Below are positions 43,070-52,840 of a stretch of DNA of 64,000 nt, one piece after another (the first letter of the stretch is position 1; each line of letters begins with the position of its first letter). The translations under genes were made by a program, and so were the position numbers. The notes below the pieces were generated by a model. It did not search any database, was not told the origin of the DNA, and worked only from the letters and a program-made list of their open reading frames with translations. The stretch lies in assembly GCA_035546295.1 (NCBI GenBank), contig DATKBT010000167.1:1-64000 (forward strand), written 5' to 3'. The stretch comes from DATKBT01 sp035546295 (GTDB taxonomy: Bacteria > Acidobacteriota > Thermoanaerobaculia > Multivoradales > Multivoraceae).

Positions 43070-44153
43070 GCTGGGAGACGTTGAGCAGCAGCCCGCAGGA
43101 CAGCAGCACGGTGACCAGGGACGATCCCCCGTAGGAGACCAGCGGCAGCGGAGTTCCCGTCGTCGGGACCAGGTTGAGCGTGATCGAGATGTTGACCAGG
43201 GCCTGGATCAGGATCATGGCCGTGATGCCCCAGGCCAGGTACCGGCCGAAGGCGTCGGGGGCGCGCGCGCCGGCTCGCAGCCCCCGCCAGCCGACGACGC
43301 CGAGCAGCAGCAGCACCAGCCCTCCGCCGATCAGACCCAGCTCCTCGCAGAGGATGGCGAAGATGAAGTCGGAGTTGGCGAGCGGCAGGAAGTGGAGCTT
43401 CTGGACGCTCTGGCCGAGCCCGACCCCCGAGATCCCCCCGGAGCCCACCGCGATCAGCGACTGGATCACCTGGAAGCCCTTGTCGAGCGGATCGTCCTCT
43501 GGGCGGAGGAAGGCGAACAGCCGATCCCGGCGGTAGGGGACCGAGAGCACGAGGAAAAAGAAGATCGGGATCGCGCCCAGCGCCGCCAACCCCAGATAGC
43601 GCCAGGAGAGACCGCCGACGAAGAGCATGAACGTGGCGACCGCGACCAGCAGCATGGCGGTGCCGAAGTCCGGCTCGAGCACGATCAGCACGCACAGCAC
43701 CCCGAGCAAGACGACGCACGGGATCAGCGCGACCGGCTGGTTGACGTCCTCGCGCTTGCGGTCGATCTGATAGGCGAGGAACAGCACCAGCGCCAGCTTC
43801 GCCAGCTCCGATGGCTGGATCGAGATGCCGCCCACGAACAGCCACCGCCGGGTCTCGTTGAGCATCGGCGCGAACAGCACGGCGACCAGCAGCGCGAGGA
43901 CCCCGAGGACGGCGGCGTAGAGCACCGCGGGACGGCGCAGGAGGCGGTAGTCGAGCGCCATCGCGGCGGCCATCGCCACCAAACCGACGCAGGCGGCGAC
44001 CAGTTGCTTGACGAAGGGCGAGCGCGAGATGCCGAAGCCGGCGTCGCCGGCGCTCACCGCCACGCTCGCCGAGTACACCATCAGGAGGCCGAGCGCGAGG
44101 AGCAGGAGCACCGCCGCGAACAGCACCTTGTCGAAGTCGAGCTTCCTAGCCAC
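43062..44153 (-). CDS. ftsW: Peptidoglycan glycosyltransferase FtsW (SEDS family)
   Basis: 363 residues, about ten membrane helices. SEDS polymerase of septal peptidoglycan. Characteristic segments: GLLMVYSAS, NETRRWL, QPSELAKLALVLFLA, LEPDFGTAM, ANSDFIFAILCEELG and PLPLVSYGGSS. GTG at 44153 overlaps murD by eight bases. It works with the FtsI transpeptidase encoded upstream. Confidence 0.95.
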   Translation of the reverse strand: MARKLDFDKVLFAAVLLLLALGLLMVYSASVAVSAGDAGFGISRSPFVKQLVAACVGLVAMAAAMALDYRLLRRPAVLYAAVLGVLALLVAVLFAPMLNETRRWLFVGGISIQPSELAKLALVLFLAYQIDRKREDVNQPVALIPCVVLLGVLCVLIVLEPDFGTAMLLVAVATFMLFVGGLSWRYLGLAALGAIPIFFFLVLSVPYRRDRLFAFLRPEDDPLDKGFQVIQSLIAVGSGGISGVGLGQSVQKLHFLPLANSDFIFAILCEELGLIGGGLVLLLLGVVGWRGLRAGARAPDAFGRYLAWGITAMILIQALVNISITLNLVPTTGTPLPLVSYGGSSLVTVLLSCGLLLNVSQHA

Positions 44154-45606
44154 CGGCTCCCTCCTCGCGCGTCTCGGAGGAGAAGCCCTCGAGCGAGCGT
44201 GCCAGGCGCTGGAAGGCGCGCCCGCGGTCGACGAAGCTCTCGAACTGGTCGAAGCTGGCGCAGGCGGGCGACAGCAGCACGACATCGCCGGCGCGCGCCC
44301 GCTCGGCCGCCGAGCGCACCGCCCGCTCGAGGGTCCGGCTGGCCTCGGCGCGCTCGGGCAGGTCGAGCGCGCACCCGATCGCCTCGCCGCTCTCGCCGAT
44401 GAGATAGACCCTGCGCGCCTTGGCCGAGACCGCATCGCGCAACGGTCCGAAGTCCGCCCCCTTGCCGCGACCGCCGAGAATCAGGTGCACCGAACCGTCG
44501 GCGAAGCCCTCGAGGGATCGCAGCGTGGCGGCGACGTTGGTCCCCTTCGAATCGTCGACGAACGCCACGCCGCCCCGGGTTCCGACCCGCTGGACCCGGT
44601 GCGGCAGCCCGCCGAATCCGGCGAGCCCGCTGACGATCGCCGCGGCATCGACTCCCTCCGCGCGCGCCAGGAGCGCGGCCGCCATCGCATTCTCGAGGTT
44701 GTGCTCGCCCTCGAGGCGCAGGTCCGCTAGGGCGAAGAGGGTGCGCGGCGGCTCGCCCGGCGCCACCTCGACCACCCGGTCCTCGAGCAGGTAGCAGCCG
44801 TCACCGACCGGAGCGAGCCGCGAGAAGAACCGGCGCCTCACCCGGTCGGGGAGTGCGAGGCCGCGCACGCGGACGTCGTCAGCGTTGAGCACGGCGACGT
44901 CACCCTCCCCCTGGCGCTCGAACAGGCGCGCCTTGGCCGCCGCGTAGGCGTCGAATCCGGCGTGGCGATCGAGGTGGTCGGGCGCCAGGTTGAGCAGCGC
45001 GGCGGCGTGCGAGCGGAAGCGATCGACGGTCTCGAGCTGGAAGCTCGAGAGCTCGACGACGAAGATCCTGCCCGGTGGTCCGTCGACGACTCCGCACAGC
45101 GGCTTGCCGATGTTACCGCACACTTCGACCGTGCGGCCGGACGCGCCGATCAGCGCGCCGGCCAGCGCAGTGGTGGTGCTCTTGCCGTTGCTGCCCGTGA
45201 CGCCGACGACGATGGCGTCGGTGCGCTCGAGCAGGCGATACGCCAGCTCGACCTCGGCGATGACGGGGGCTCCGCGCTCGCGGGCGGCGAGCAGGAGCGG
45301 TCGCGACGGCGGCACGCCGGGACTGGTCACCACCACCTCGACGTCCGCGGGGAGCGCGCTCAGCTCGGCGGCGCGGCGCGCCTCGAACGCAGCGTCCCCG
45401 GCGAGGGCCTCGAGCTCCGGCAGCGGGTCGCGATCGTCCACCGCCAGCACCGCGACCCCTCGGTCGAGGAGCAACCGCGCCGCCGCCCGCCCGGACAGGC
45501 CGAGGCCGTAAACCAGGGCCCGGCGCCAGGGCAGCCGCGCACGGCTCTCCAGCCCGGCGGCGGCCGGAGCGGAGCTCGCGAAAACAGGTGTCGGCGCGTC
45601 GCTCAT
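44146..45606 (-). CDS. murD: UDP-N-acetylmuramoylalanine-D-glutamate ligase
   Basis: 486 residues. Adds D-glutamate to UDP-MurNAc-L-Ala. N-terminal Rossmann motif VYGLGLSGRAAARLL, P-loop VGVTGSNGKSTTT, VELSSFQLETV, NLAPDHLDRH and the C-terminal DDSKGTN, HLILGGRGKGADF and LLSPACASFDQF are MurD hallmarks. ATG at 45606 overlaps the mraY stop (ATGA). An N-terminal extension of about 30 residues precedes the fold. Confidence 0.97.
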   Translation of the reverse strand: MSDAPTPVFASSAPAAAGLESRARLPWRRALVYGLGLSGRAAARLLLDRGVAVLAVDDRDPLPELEALAGDAAFEARRAAELSALPADVEVVVTSPGVPPSRPLLLAARERGAPVIAEVELAYRLLERTDAIVVGVTGSNGKSTTTALAGALIGASGRTVEVCGNIGKPLCGVVDGPPGRIFVVELSSFQLETVDRFRSHAAALLNLAPDHLDRHAGFDAYAAAKARLFERQGEGDVAVLNADDVRVRGLALPDRVRRRFFSRLAPVGDGCYLLEDRVVEVAPGEPPRTLFALADLRLEGEHNLENAMAAALLARAEGVDAAAIVSGLAGFGGLPHRVQRVGTRGGVAFVDDSKGTNVAATLRSLEGFADGSVHLILGGRGKGADFGPLRDAVSAKARRVYLIGESGEAIGCALDLPERAEASRTLERAVRSAAERARAGDVVLLSPACASFDQFESFVDRGRAFQRLARSLEGFSSETREEGAGG

Positions 45607-46679
45607 CGCAGCTTCAGCGTGGAGAGCCCGAGCAGGGCGAACAGAACGGCCAGAATCCAGAAGCGGACGATGATCTTCGACTCGCTCCACCCCTCCTTCT
45701 CGAAGTGATGGTGCAGCGGCGCCATGCGCAGCACCCGCTTGCCGCGGAGCTTAAAGGAGGTGACCTGGGCGATCACCGAGATGCCCTCGATCACGAACAG
45801 CCCGCCGACCAGCACCAGCAGCAGCTCCTGCTTGGCGAGCACTGCGACGGTCCCGATCCCGCCGCCGAGCGAGAGCGAACCGACGTCGCCCATGAACACT
45901 TCAGCGGGGTGCGCGTTGTACCAGAGGAAGCCGAGGCTGGCTCCGACCATCGCGCTGCAGAAGATCGCCACCTCGCCGACGCCCGGCACGTAGGCGACCT
46001 GCAGGTAGCGCGCAGCGATCGAGTTGCCGGCGATGTAGGTGAAGACCGCGTAGGTCGCCGCGGCGATCAGGGTGGCGCCGATCGCGAGCCCGTCGAGACC
46101 ATCGGTCAGGTTCACGGTGTTCGAGGCGGAGACCAGGACCAGCGCCACGAACGGAACGTAGACGACCCCGAGGTCGAGCACCAGCGTCTTGAAGAACGGG
46201 AAGTTGAGCCGCGGATCGAAGTCGGCGAGGTTGACCAGAGCGACGCCGAGCCCCAGCCCGACGATGACCTGGAGCGCGACCTTGCCGCGCGCGGTCAGGC
46301 CGCGGCTGTGCCGGCGGCGGACCTTGAGGTAGTCGTCGGCGAACCCGATCCAGCCGAAGGCCAGGGTGGTGAGCGCCGCCATCCACACGTAGATGTTCTG
46401 CAGGTTCGCCCACAACAGGGTCGGGACCATGACCGACAGCAGGATCAGGATGCCGCCCATGGTCGGAGTGCCGCGCTTGCTCCGGTGGCTCTCGGGGCCC
46501 TCCTCGCGGATCTCCTGGCCGATCGACATCCGCCGCAGCAGACGGATCATGGGCGGGCCCAGGACGAGCGAGAGGATGAGCGCGGTGGTCGCCGCCGCGG
46601 CCGAGCGGAAGGTGATGTACTGGACGACATTGAACGGCCCCCAGAGGTCGCGCAGGGGGAAGAGGAGGTGGTAGAGCAT
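45603..46679 (-). CDS. mraY: Phospho-N-acetylmuramoyl-pentapeptide transferase
   Basis: 358 residues, about ten membrane helices. Makes lipid I from UDP-MurNAc-pentapeptide and undecaprenyl phosphate. Motifs: ESHRSKRGTPTMGG, FADDYLKV (catalytic aspartates), NTVNLTDGLDGLAIG, MGDVGSLSLGG and APLHHHFEKEGWSE. ATG at 46679 lies three bases after the murF stop with GGGGGAG upstream. Confidence 0.97.
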   Translation of the reverse strand: MLYHLLFPLRDLWGPFNVVQYITFRSAAAATTALILSLVLGPPMIRLLRRMSIGQEIREEGPESHRSKRGTPTMGGILILLSVMVPTLLWANLQNIYVWMAALTTLAFGWIGFADDYLKVRRRHSRGLTARGKVALQVIVGLGLGVALVNLADFDPRLNFPFFKTLVLDLGVVYVPFVALVLVSASNTVNLTDGLDGLAIGATLIAAATYAVFTYIAGNSIAARYLQVAYVPGVGEVAIFCSAMVGASLGFLWYNAHPAEVFMGDVGSLSLGGGIGTVAVLAKQELLLVLVGGLFVIEGISVIAQVTSFKLRGKRVLRMAPLHHHFEKEGWSESKIIVRFWILAVLFALLGLSTLKLR

Positions 46680-46682
46680 CGC

Positions 46683-48230
46683 CTAGAGCTCCCCCTCGTC
46701 GTCCCGCGCGGCGGCCTTCGCTCCCGCGTCCCCGCCCCTGCCGGAGCCCGAGCCGCGCCCGCACCGGTCGCCGAGCAGCGCCTCGACGACGATCTCGAGC
46801 CCCACCCCTCGGGAGCCCTTGACCAGGACCACGTCCCCCTCCTCGAGCAGCTCCCTCGCCCGGGCGGCGGCCTGCTCGGCGTCGGCGAACCACTCGGTGG
46901 CGACGCCCTTCGCCTGGGCCGCAGCCAGCAGCTCGCGCGAGAGCGTCCCCACGCCCAGGATCCGCTCGAGCCCCGATGCCGCCGCCTGCTCGCCGGCCGT
47001 GCGATGGAGCGCCGGAGCTGCGCTCCCGAGCTCCCGCATCTCGCCGATCACGGCCCAATGTCGCTTCCCGGGAAGCCCGGCCCGTGCCTCGACCGCCTGC
47101 CTCAGGGCATCCGGGTTCGAATTGTAGGAGTCGTCGATCACCAGCGCCGAGACCGGCGCAGTCAGGGCGTGCACGAAGCCGCGACCCGGCTGCGGTCCGA
47201 GCGCTCGCGCTGAGAGCCCGTCGAGCTCGACGCCGAGCTCGAGCGCGCAAGTCGCCGCCGCCAGGAAGTTTTCGACGTTGACTCGGCCGTGCAGCCCCAG
47301 CTCGATGCGGACGCTCGCGCCGCTCTCGCGATCGGCGAGCTCGAAGGTCGAGCCGTAGCGCCCGCCCGACAGCGCGCCCATGGACAGCCCCTCGACCTCG
47401 AGCCGAGGCGCGATCCCGCCGGTCCGGCGATCGAGCGCGAACCACGCGACTCGCCCGCCCGCCGCGCGATGACGCTCTGCGATCCACACCACCTCGGGGT
47501 CGGCGGCGTTGGCGATCACCAGACCGCCTGTGGTCAGACCCTCGAGGAGCTCGGCCTTCGCCTGGGCGATTCGGTGGACGTCGGCAGGACGTCCCTCGCG
47601 CTCGAACCCCTCGAGGTGGACCGCACGCACGTTGGTGAACACCGCGACGTCCGGGCTGCCGAGCCGGCTCACCTCGGCGAGCTCTCCGGGGATCGACATC
47701 GCCATCTCGGCGACCATCCACTCGGTGTCGGCGGGAATGGCCATCAGCGCGAGTGGGAAGCCGAGCAAGTTGTTGTAGTTTCCGGGGCTCGCCGCCACCC
47801 GGAAGCGAGCGGCGAGCAGGGAGGCGAGGATCTCCTTGGTGGTCGTCTTGCCGGCCGATCCCGTGATCGCGATCAGCCGCCGCGGCGTGCTGCGGCGAGC
47901 CCAGCGCGTCACCGCGTGAAGCGCTCCCATCGAGCTGTCGACCTGGATCAGCGCTCGCTCGGCGAACGCCGCCGACCTCTCGACCGGTCGCTCGACGACC
48001 GCGGCGGCCGCGCCCCGCTCGAGCGCCGCGTCGACGAAGCGGTGTCCGTCGGTCCGCTCGCCGGCGAGCGCGAAGAAGATTTCGCCGCCCGCGACGCGCC
48101 GCGAATCGATCGCCACGCCTCGCCAGGAGCCGAGCGCGGCGCCCGAGATCACGCGGCCGTCCATCACCTCGACCGCCTCTCGGAGATCGCGTGCCGGTGC
48201 ACGGCCACGGTCACGACTGCGACTTCCCAC
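46683..48230 (-). CDS. murF: UDP-N-acetylmuramoyl-tripeptide-D-alanyl-D-alanine ligase
   Basis: 515 residues. Adds D-Ala-D-Ala to UDP-MurNAc-tripeptide. Motifs: DSRRVAGGEIFFAL, P-loop ITGSAGKTTTKE, GNYNNLLGFPLAL, EMAMSIPGELAEV, DDSYNSNPDALRQAV and GEMRELG. GTG at 48230 overlaps the end of murE by 20 bases. The C-terminal tail is unusually acidic and glycine-rich (GRGSGSGRGGDAGAK) and looks disordered. Confidence 0.96.
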   Translation of the reverse strand: MGSRSRDRGRAPARDLREAVEVMDGRVISGAALGSWRGVAIDSRRVAGGEIFFALAGERTDGHRFVDAALERGAAAAVVERPVERSAAFAERALIQVDSSMGALHAVTRWARRSTPRRLIAITGSAGKTTTKEILASLLAARFRVAASPGNYNNLLGFPLALMAIPADTEWMVAEMAMSIPGELAEVSRLGSPDVAVFTNVRAVHLEGFEREGRPADVHRIAQAKAELLEGLTTGGLVIANAADPEVVWIAERHRAAGGRVAWFALDRRTGGIAPRLEVEGLSMGALSGGRYGSTFELADRESGASVRIELGLHGRVNVENFLAAATCALELGVELDGLSARALGPQPGRGFVHALTAPVSALVIDDSYNSNPDALRQAVEARAGLPGKRHWAVIGEMRELGSAAPALHRTAGEQAAASGLERILGVGTLSRELLAAAQAKGVATEWFADAEQAAARARELLEEGDVVLVKGSRGVGLEIVVEALLGDRCGRGSGSGRGGDAGAKAAARDDEGEL

Positions 48231-49704
48231 GGGCGCCTTCCTTCAGGATTCTCTCGACCTCGACACGATCCGAGAACGGGGTGGCGACGGTGCCGACCAC
48301 CTGCGTGTCCTCGTGCCCCTTACCGGCGATCAGGACCGCCCAGCCCGGCTCGGCGGAGGCGGCTTCGAGCCCTCGCCTGATCGCGGCGCGCCGGTTCCCG
48401 ATGACCTCCCAGCGGGTCTCCGGACGGCTCGACTGCTCGAGCCCCTCGACCACCTGGCGGTGGATCGCGGCGGGCTCTTCGGTGCGCGGGTTGTCGTCGG
48501 TGACGATCGCGAGGTCGGAGAGCTCACCGGCCAGGCGCCCCATCAGCGGCCTTTTCCCCCGATCCTTGTCGCCTCCGCAGCCGAACACCACGACCACCTT
48601 GCCCGGCCAGACCGCGCGCAGCGAGGAGAGCGCGGCCTCGAGCCCGGCCGGGGTGTGCGCGAAGTCGATCAGGACGGGGAAGCTCTGGCCGGCGTCGACC
48701 GGCTCGAGCCGGCCCACGATCGGCCTCTGCTCGGCGAGCGCCTCGGCGATCGCCTCACGATCGAGCTCCAGCGCCTCGCCGGCGGCGACCGCCGCCAGCA
48801 CGTTCCACAGGTTGTAGCGACCGATCAAAGGCGTCTCGAGCTCGAGAGGCCCGCGCGGCGTCGCCAGCCGGCCGTGGATGCCGTCGATGTCGAGCTCGAC
48901 CCGCTCGACGCAGACCTCGGCGTCGCGCTCGCCGTACGACAGGGCGCCCCCGACCTGCTCGAGCAGACGCCGGCCGTACTCGTCGTCGCGGTTGATCACC
49001 GCCCGGCCGGCCGCGGCGAGGTGCTCTTCGAACAGCCGCCGCTTGGCGGCGAAGTAGCTCTCCATGTCGCCGTGGAAGTCGAGATGGTCGCGCGTCAGGT
49101 TGGTGAACACCGCGGCCTCGAAGCGGGTCCCGCGCAGCCTCCCCTGAGCGAGCGCGTGCGACGACGCCTCGAGGGCGACCGCGGCGGCGCCCGCGTCGCG
49201 CATCTCGCGCAGCAGCCGGTAGAGGTCGCTCGCCTCGGGGGTGGTGCGCGCCGGGGCCTCGGCGAGCGTGCCGAAGCGGTACCCCAGCGTGCCGAGGACG
49301 CCGCAGGGGTAGCCGGCGCGCTCGAGGAGCGAACGCAGGAGGTAGGTGGTCGTCGTCTTGCCGTTGGTGCCGGTGACGGCGACCATCCGCAGCTCGCGCT
49401 CCGGATGCCCGTAGACGCGCGCTGCCAGCGGGCCGAGCAGCCACCTGGGGTCGTCGGCGACGATCCAGGGCACCCGCGCGCCCCAGCCCTCGAGCGGTGC
49501 CTGCGGCGCGAGCACCGCCGACGCTCCCCGCTCGACCGCCGCGCCGGCGAAGGCACGGCCGTCGTGATGGCCGCCGGACCAGACCACGAACAGGTCGCCG
49601 GCGCGCACCCGGCGGGAGTCGCAGCAGACGCCGCGGATCTCGATCCTGGCGCTCTCCGGCGGGGCCTCGACCGGCAAGCCCGCGAGCACGTGGTCGAGCG
49701 TCAC
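48211..49704 (-). CDS. murE: UDP-N-acetylmuramoyl-L-alanyl-D-glutamate-2,6-diaminopimelate ligase
   Basis: 497 residues. Adds the third amino acid of the stem peptide. P-loop VTGTNGKTTTTYLL, TTPEASDLYRLL, EASSHAL, NLTRDHLDFHG and FGCGGDKDRGKRPLMG are MurE motifs. The substrate-selecting motif DDNPRTEEP has the DNPR signature for meso-diaminopimelate, so the wall is predicted to be DAP-type. GTG at 49704 overlaps the ftsI stop (GTGA). Confidence 0.97.
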   Translation of the reverse strand: MTLDHVLAGLPVEAPPESARIEIRGVCCDSRRVRAGDLFVVWSGGHHDGRAFAGAAVERGASAVLAPQAPLEGWGARVPWIVADDPRWLLGPLAARVYGHPERELRMVAVTGTNGKTTTTYLLRSLLERAGYPCGVLGTLGYRFGTLAEAPARTTPEASDLYRLLREMRDAGAAAVALEASSHALAQGRLRGTRFEAAVFTNLTRDHLDFHGDMESYFAAKRRLFEEHLAAAGRAVINRDDEYGRRLLEQVGGALSYGERDAEVCVERVELDIDGIHGRLATPRGPLELETPLIGRYNLWNVLAAVAAGEALELDREAIAEALAEQRPIVGRLEPVDAGQSFPVLIDFAHTPAGLEAALSSLRAVWPGKVVVVFGCGGDKDRGKRPLMGRLAGELSDLAIVTDDNPRTEEPAAIHRQVVEGLEQSSRPETRWEVIGNRRAAIRRGLEAASAEPGWAVLIAGKGHEDTQVVGTVATPFSDRVEVERILKEGARGKSQS

Positions 49705-51497
49705 GGCCGGCCTCCGCCGGCGGCCGCGACCATCGTCGCCCCGGCCACCGGAGCGGACTGCCTCGGCAGCCGGACGAAGCGGGCGGTCTGCTCCAGAGCG
49801 TCGCGCTCGGGCGCGATCCCGAGGTAGAGCAGGGCCTCGCCGACCATGGCCTGAAACACCGGCGCCGCGACCACGCCGCCGCCGGTCGAGCGTCGCGGCT
49901 CGTCGAGCATGACCACCGCGACGAGGCGCGGCGCTCGCGCCGGCACGAAGCCGACGAAGGTCGCCAGGCGAGCGGTCGCCGAGTAGCCGGTGCGGTCGGA
50001 CTTCTCGGCGGTGCCGGTCTTGCCGGCAACCCGGTATCCGGGGATCGCGGCGAGCTGCCCGGTGCCACGCTCGACCACCCCCTCGAGCAGCCGAGAGAGC
50101 CCCTGCAGCGTCGCCGGCGACAGCTCCAGGCGCGCCGGCTCCGGACGCTCGACGGCCTCGATTCCCTCGCCCCGGTCGACCGCACGCACGACGTAGGGCC
50201 GGTTCAGCCGGCCACCGTTGGCGAGCGCGGCGTAGGCGTTGGCGAGCTGCAGCGGCGTGATCGAAAGCCCGTGTCCGAACGACGCGTAGGCGGTCGCCAG
50301 CCCCCGCCAGCGCTCCATCGGACGGACGATGCCGGCGCTCTCGCCGGGCAGGTCGATTCCGGTGCGCTGGCCGAAGCCGAAGCCGACGATGGTCCGATAG
50401 AGCGGCTCCGACCCCGTCCGCAGCGCGGCCTTGATCACACCGACGTTGCTCGACTTCTCGATCACCTCGCGAAAGCTGAGCACACCGAACGGCTTGTGGT
50501 CGCCGATGAAGGTCCCCGCCAGCCTCACGCCCCCAAGCTCGCAGTCGAACCGATCGTCGGGGTGCACCGCCAGAGCGTCGAGCGCCGCCGCCGCGGTGAC
50601 CATCTTGAAGGTCGAGCCGGGCTCGTAAGCGTCCATCACGGCCCGGTTGCGCCAGACCTCCGGCGCCGAGTCGCCGAAGCGGTTGGGATCGAAGGTGGGC
50701 GCGGAGGCCATCGCCAGCACCGCCGAATCCTCGACGTCGAGCATCACCACGATGCCGGCCTTGGCGTCCCACTGGTCGATCGCGCGCTCCAGCTCCGACT
50801 CCGCCATGTGCTGCAGCGCGGCGTCGAGGGTCAGGTGCAGATCGGCGCCGGGCACCGCCTGCGTCGCCATCGCGCCGGGCACCGCGAGGCGCCCGCGACG
50901 GCCGTCCCGCAGAGTCCGTCGCCGCACCATCTGGCCTGCGACCAGCTCGTCGTACTGTGATTCGATCCCGGCGAGCCCCTTGCTGTCGGTGCCAACGAAG
51001 CCGAGCACGTTCGCCGCCAAGCGCCCCATCGGATAGTAGCGCCGGCTCTCCTCCTCGAACCAGACGCCCTCCAGGTCGAGCTCGCGCACCGCCGCCGCGA
51101 CTTGTGGCTCGACCTTGCGCGCGACGAAGACGAAGCCCCGATCGCTCGACAACAGCGCCTCGAGGTCGCGCGCGCGCGCCCCGAGCACCGGCGCCAGCGC
51201 CGCTGCCGCGCCTGCGGGATCCTCGATCCTCGACGGATTGGCGACCACCGACTCGACCCGCACCGAAACCGCCAGCTCGCGTCCCCGGGCGTCGTAGATC
51301 GTGCCGCGCGGGGCGTCGAGCGCGACCTCGATCTCGTGTTGCCGACTCGCCCGCTGCGCGTAGTGATCGTGCCGCTCGACCTGCAGATGGTAGAGCCGGC
51401 CGGCCACGCCGAGCCCCCACAGGACGGCGAGCACGACGCACAACTTCATCCGTACGTCGAGACCCGAGCGCGGCGAGCGCCGGTCGCTCTCGCTCAC
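49701..51497 (-). CDS. ftsI: Septal transpeptidase (class B PBP, FtsI/PBP3)
   Basis: 598 residues. Short cytoplasmic part, one membrane helix (about 17-36), a PBP dimer domain, and the transpeptidase domain with SxxK at Ser295-Lys298 (GSTFK), SxN in EKSSNVG and KTG at Lys493 (AGKTGTAE). It crosslinks septal peptidoglycan with FtsW. No PASTA domains. GTG start overlaps the ftsL stop (GTGA). Confidence 0.96.
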   Translation of the reverse strand: MSESDRRSPRSGLDVRMKLCVVLAVLWGLGVAGRLYHLQVERHDHYAQRASRQHEIEVALDAPRGTIYDARGRELAVSVRVESVVANPSRIEDPAGAAAALAPVLGARARDLEALLSSDRGFVFVARKVEPQVAAAVRELDLEGVWFEEESRRYYPMGRLAANVLGFVGTDSKGLAGIESQYDELVAGQMVRRRTLRDGRRGRLAVPGAMATQAVPGADLHLTLDAALQHMAESELERAIDQWDAKAGIVVMLDVEDSAVLAMASAPTFDPNRFGDSAPEVWRNRAVMDAYEPGSTFKMVTAAAALDALAVHPDDRFDCELGGVRLAGTFIGDHKPFGVLSFREVIEKSSNVGVIKAALRTGSEPLYRTIVGFGFGQRTGIDLPGESAGIVRPMERWRGLATAYASFGHGLSITPLQLANAYAALANGGRLNRPYVVRAVDRGEGIEAVERPEPARLELSPATLQGLSRLLEGVVERGTGQLAAIPGYRVAGKTGTAEKSDRTGYSATARLATFVGFVPARAPRLVAVVMLDEPRRSTGGGVVAAPVFQAMVGEALLYLGIAPERDALEQTARFVRLPRQSAPVAGATMVAAAGGGRP

Positions 51498-51838
51498 GGC
51501 GCCTGCTCCACGAAGATCATCTGGTCGAGCTCCGGCGGCTCCATCCCGAGACGCTGGCGCGCCAGGCTCTCCACGCGGGCGGGGCTCGACAGCCGCGCCG
51601 CCTCGAGCCGGAGCCGGCGCTCGGCGGCCAGGGTCTTCTCGAGCAGGCCCTCGAGGCGCTGGATCTGGTAGCCGGCCTCGAGGGTCTCGAGGTGGATCCA
51701 GGTGTAGCCGAACAACGCGGTACCGAGCGGTACGATCAGCAGCACCACTCGCAGCAGATCATGCCACCGCCGCCGCCCCCGCTCGCGGACGAGATAGGCG
51801 TTGGTGACCGGGCGGTGGAAAGCGTAGGCGGTCTTCAC
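51494..51838 (-). CDS. ftsL: FtsL-like division protein
   Basis: 114 residues. Basic N-terminus, one membrane helix (about 29-49, VVLLIVPLGTALFGYTWI), then a heptad-like coiled coil (YQIQRLEGLLEKTLAAERRLRLEAARL) and the short motif RVESLARQRLGM shared by FtsL/FtsB-type proteins. Identified mainly by position between rsmH and ftsI, its size and topology. It would bridge FtsQ-FtsB to FtsI-FtsW. Confidence 0.85.
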   Translation of the reverse strand: MKTAYAFHRPVTNAYLVRERGRRRWHDLLRVVLLIVPLGTALFGYTWIHLETLEAGYQIQRLEGLLEKTLAAERRLRLEAARLSSPARVESLARQRLGMEPPELDQMIFVEQAP

Positions 51839-51850
51839 GGCCCTTGAGGC

Positions 51851-52798
51851 TCACAGCCGCCGCGCCGCCCGCAGACGGGCGGATCGGGACCTGGGGTTCT
51901 GCTCGATCTCGGCCTCGGAGGAGCGCAGCGGCTTGCGCGTCAACAGCTCGATCAGGCGAGTCTCGGCACGAGCCCGTCCGGTGACGGGGTCGATGTCGCC
52001 GGTGGCGGCAGCGCGCAACGCCTGCTTGACCAGCCGGTCCTCGAGGCTGTGGTAGGAGATGACGACGAAGCGGCCGTCCTCCTCCAAGAGCTCGATCGAG
52101 CGGTCGAGATACCGCTCGAGCCCCGCCAGCTCCTGGTTCACCTCGATGCGCAGCGCCTGGAAGGTCCGGGTCGCGGAGTCGATCCGCGGTCCCCCCCTGG
52201 CGGGCCCGGCTCGCGGGCCACCGACCGCGCGGTGGACCGCGTCACGGAGCTGCCCCGTGGTCTCGATCGGTCCCTCGGTCCTCGCCTGAACCAGCGCCTT
52301 GGCGATCCGTCGCGCCCGGCGCTCCTCACCATAGTCGCGCAGGATTCGAGTCAACTCGGCCTCCGTTGAATCTCGCACCACGTCAGCGGCGGTGCGTCCG
52401 ATGCTCGGTCCCATCCGCATGTCGAGCGGACCGTCGAAGCGGAAGCTGAAGCCGCGCTCGGGCCGATCGAGTTGCAGGGAGGAGACCCCGAGGTCGGCCA
52501 GCATCCCGGCGACCCTCCCTTCGCCCCGCTCCGCGAGGATCCGATCGACCCGATCGAAGGAACCCTCCACCAGGGCCGCGCGCTCGCCGAAGGGGGCGAG
52601 CCGCTCGCCGGCGATCTCGAGCGCCTCCGGGTCGCGGTCGATCCCCAGGAGACGAGCGGAGGGCGAGCGCTCGAGCAGGGCGCGAGCGTGGCCGCCGAGA
52701 CCGACCGTGCAGTCGACGAAGAGCCCGCCGCGCTCGGGCGCCAGCAGGCGGAGCGTCTCCTCGAGCAGCACGGGTCGATGGTCGTAAGCTCCCGCCAC
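51851..52798 (-). CDS. rsmH: 16S rRNA (cytosine-1402-N4)-methyltransferase
   Basis: 315 residues. Methylates N4 of C1402 in 16S rRNA. Motifs: HRPVLLEETLRLL, FVDCTVGLGGHARALLE (SAM site), LGIDRDPEAL, ADLGVSSLQLDRPERGFSF, and VISYHSLEDRLVK near the end. GTG start with GAGGAGG five bases upstream. Conserved second gene of dcw clusters. Confidence 0.97.
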   Translation of the reverse strand: MAGAYDHRPVLLEETLRLLAPERGGLFVDCTVGLGGHARALLERSPSARLLGIDRDPEALEIAGERLAPFGERAALVEGSFDRVDRILAERGEGRVAGMLADLGVSSLQLDRPERGFSFRFDGPLDMRMGPSIGRTAADVVRDSTEAELTRILRDYGEERRARRIAKALVQARTEGPIETTGQLRDAVHRAVGGPRAGPARGGPRIDSATRTFQALRIEVNQELAGLERYLDRSIELLEEDGRFVVISYHSLEDRLVKQALRAAATGDIDPVTGRARAETRLIELLTRKPLRSSEAEIEQNPRSRSARLRAARRL

Positions 52799-52840
52799 GC
52801 CGCCTCCTCGGACGAGCTCCGCCCACAGCCGATCGGCGCT

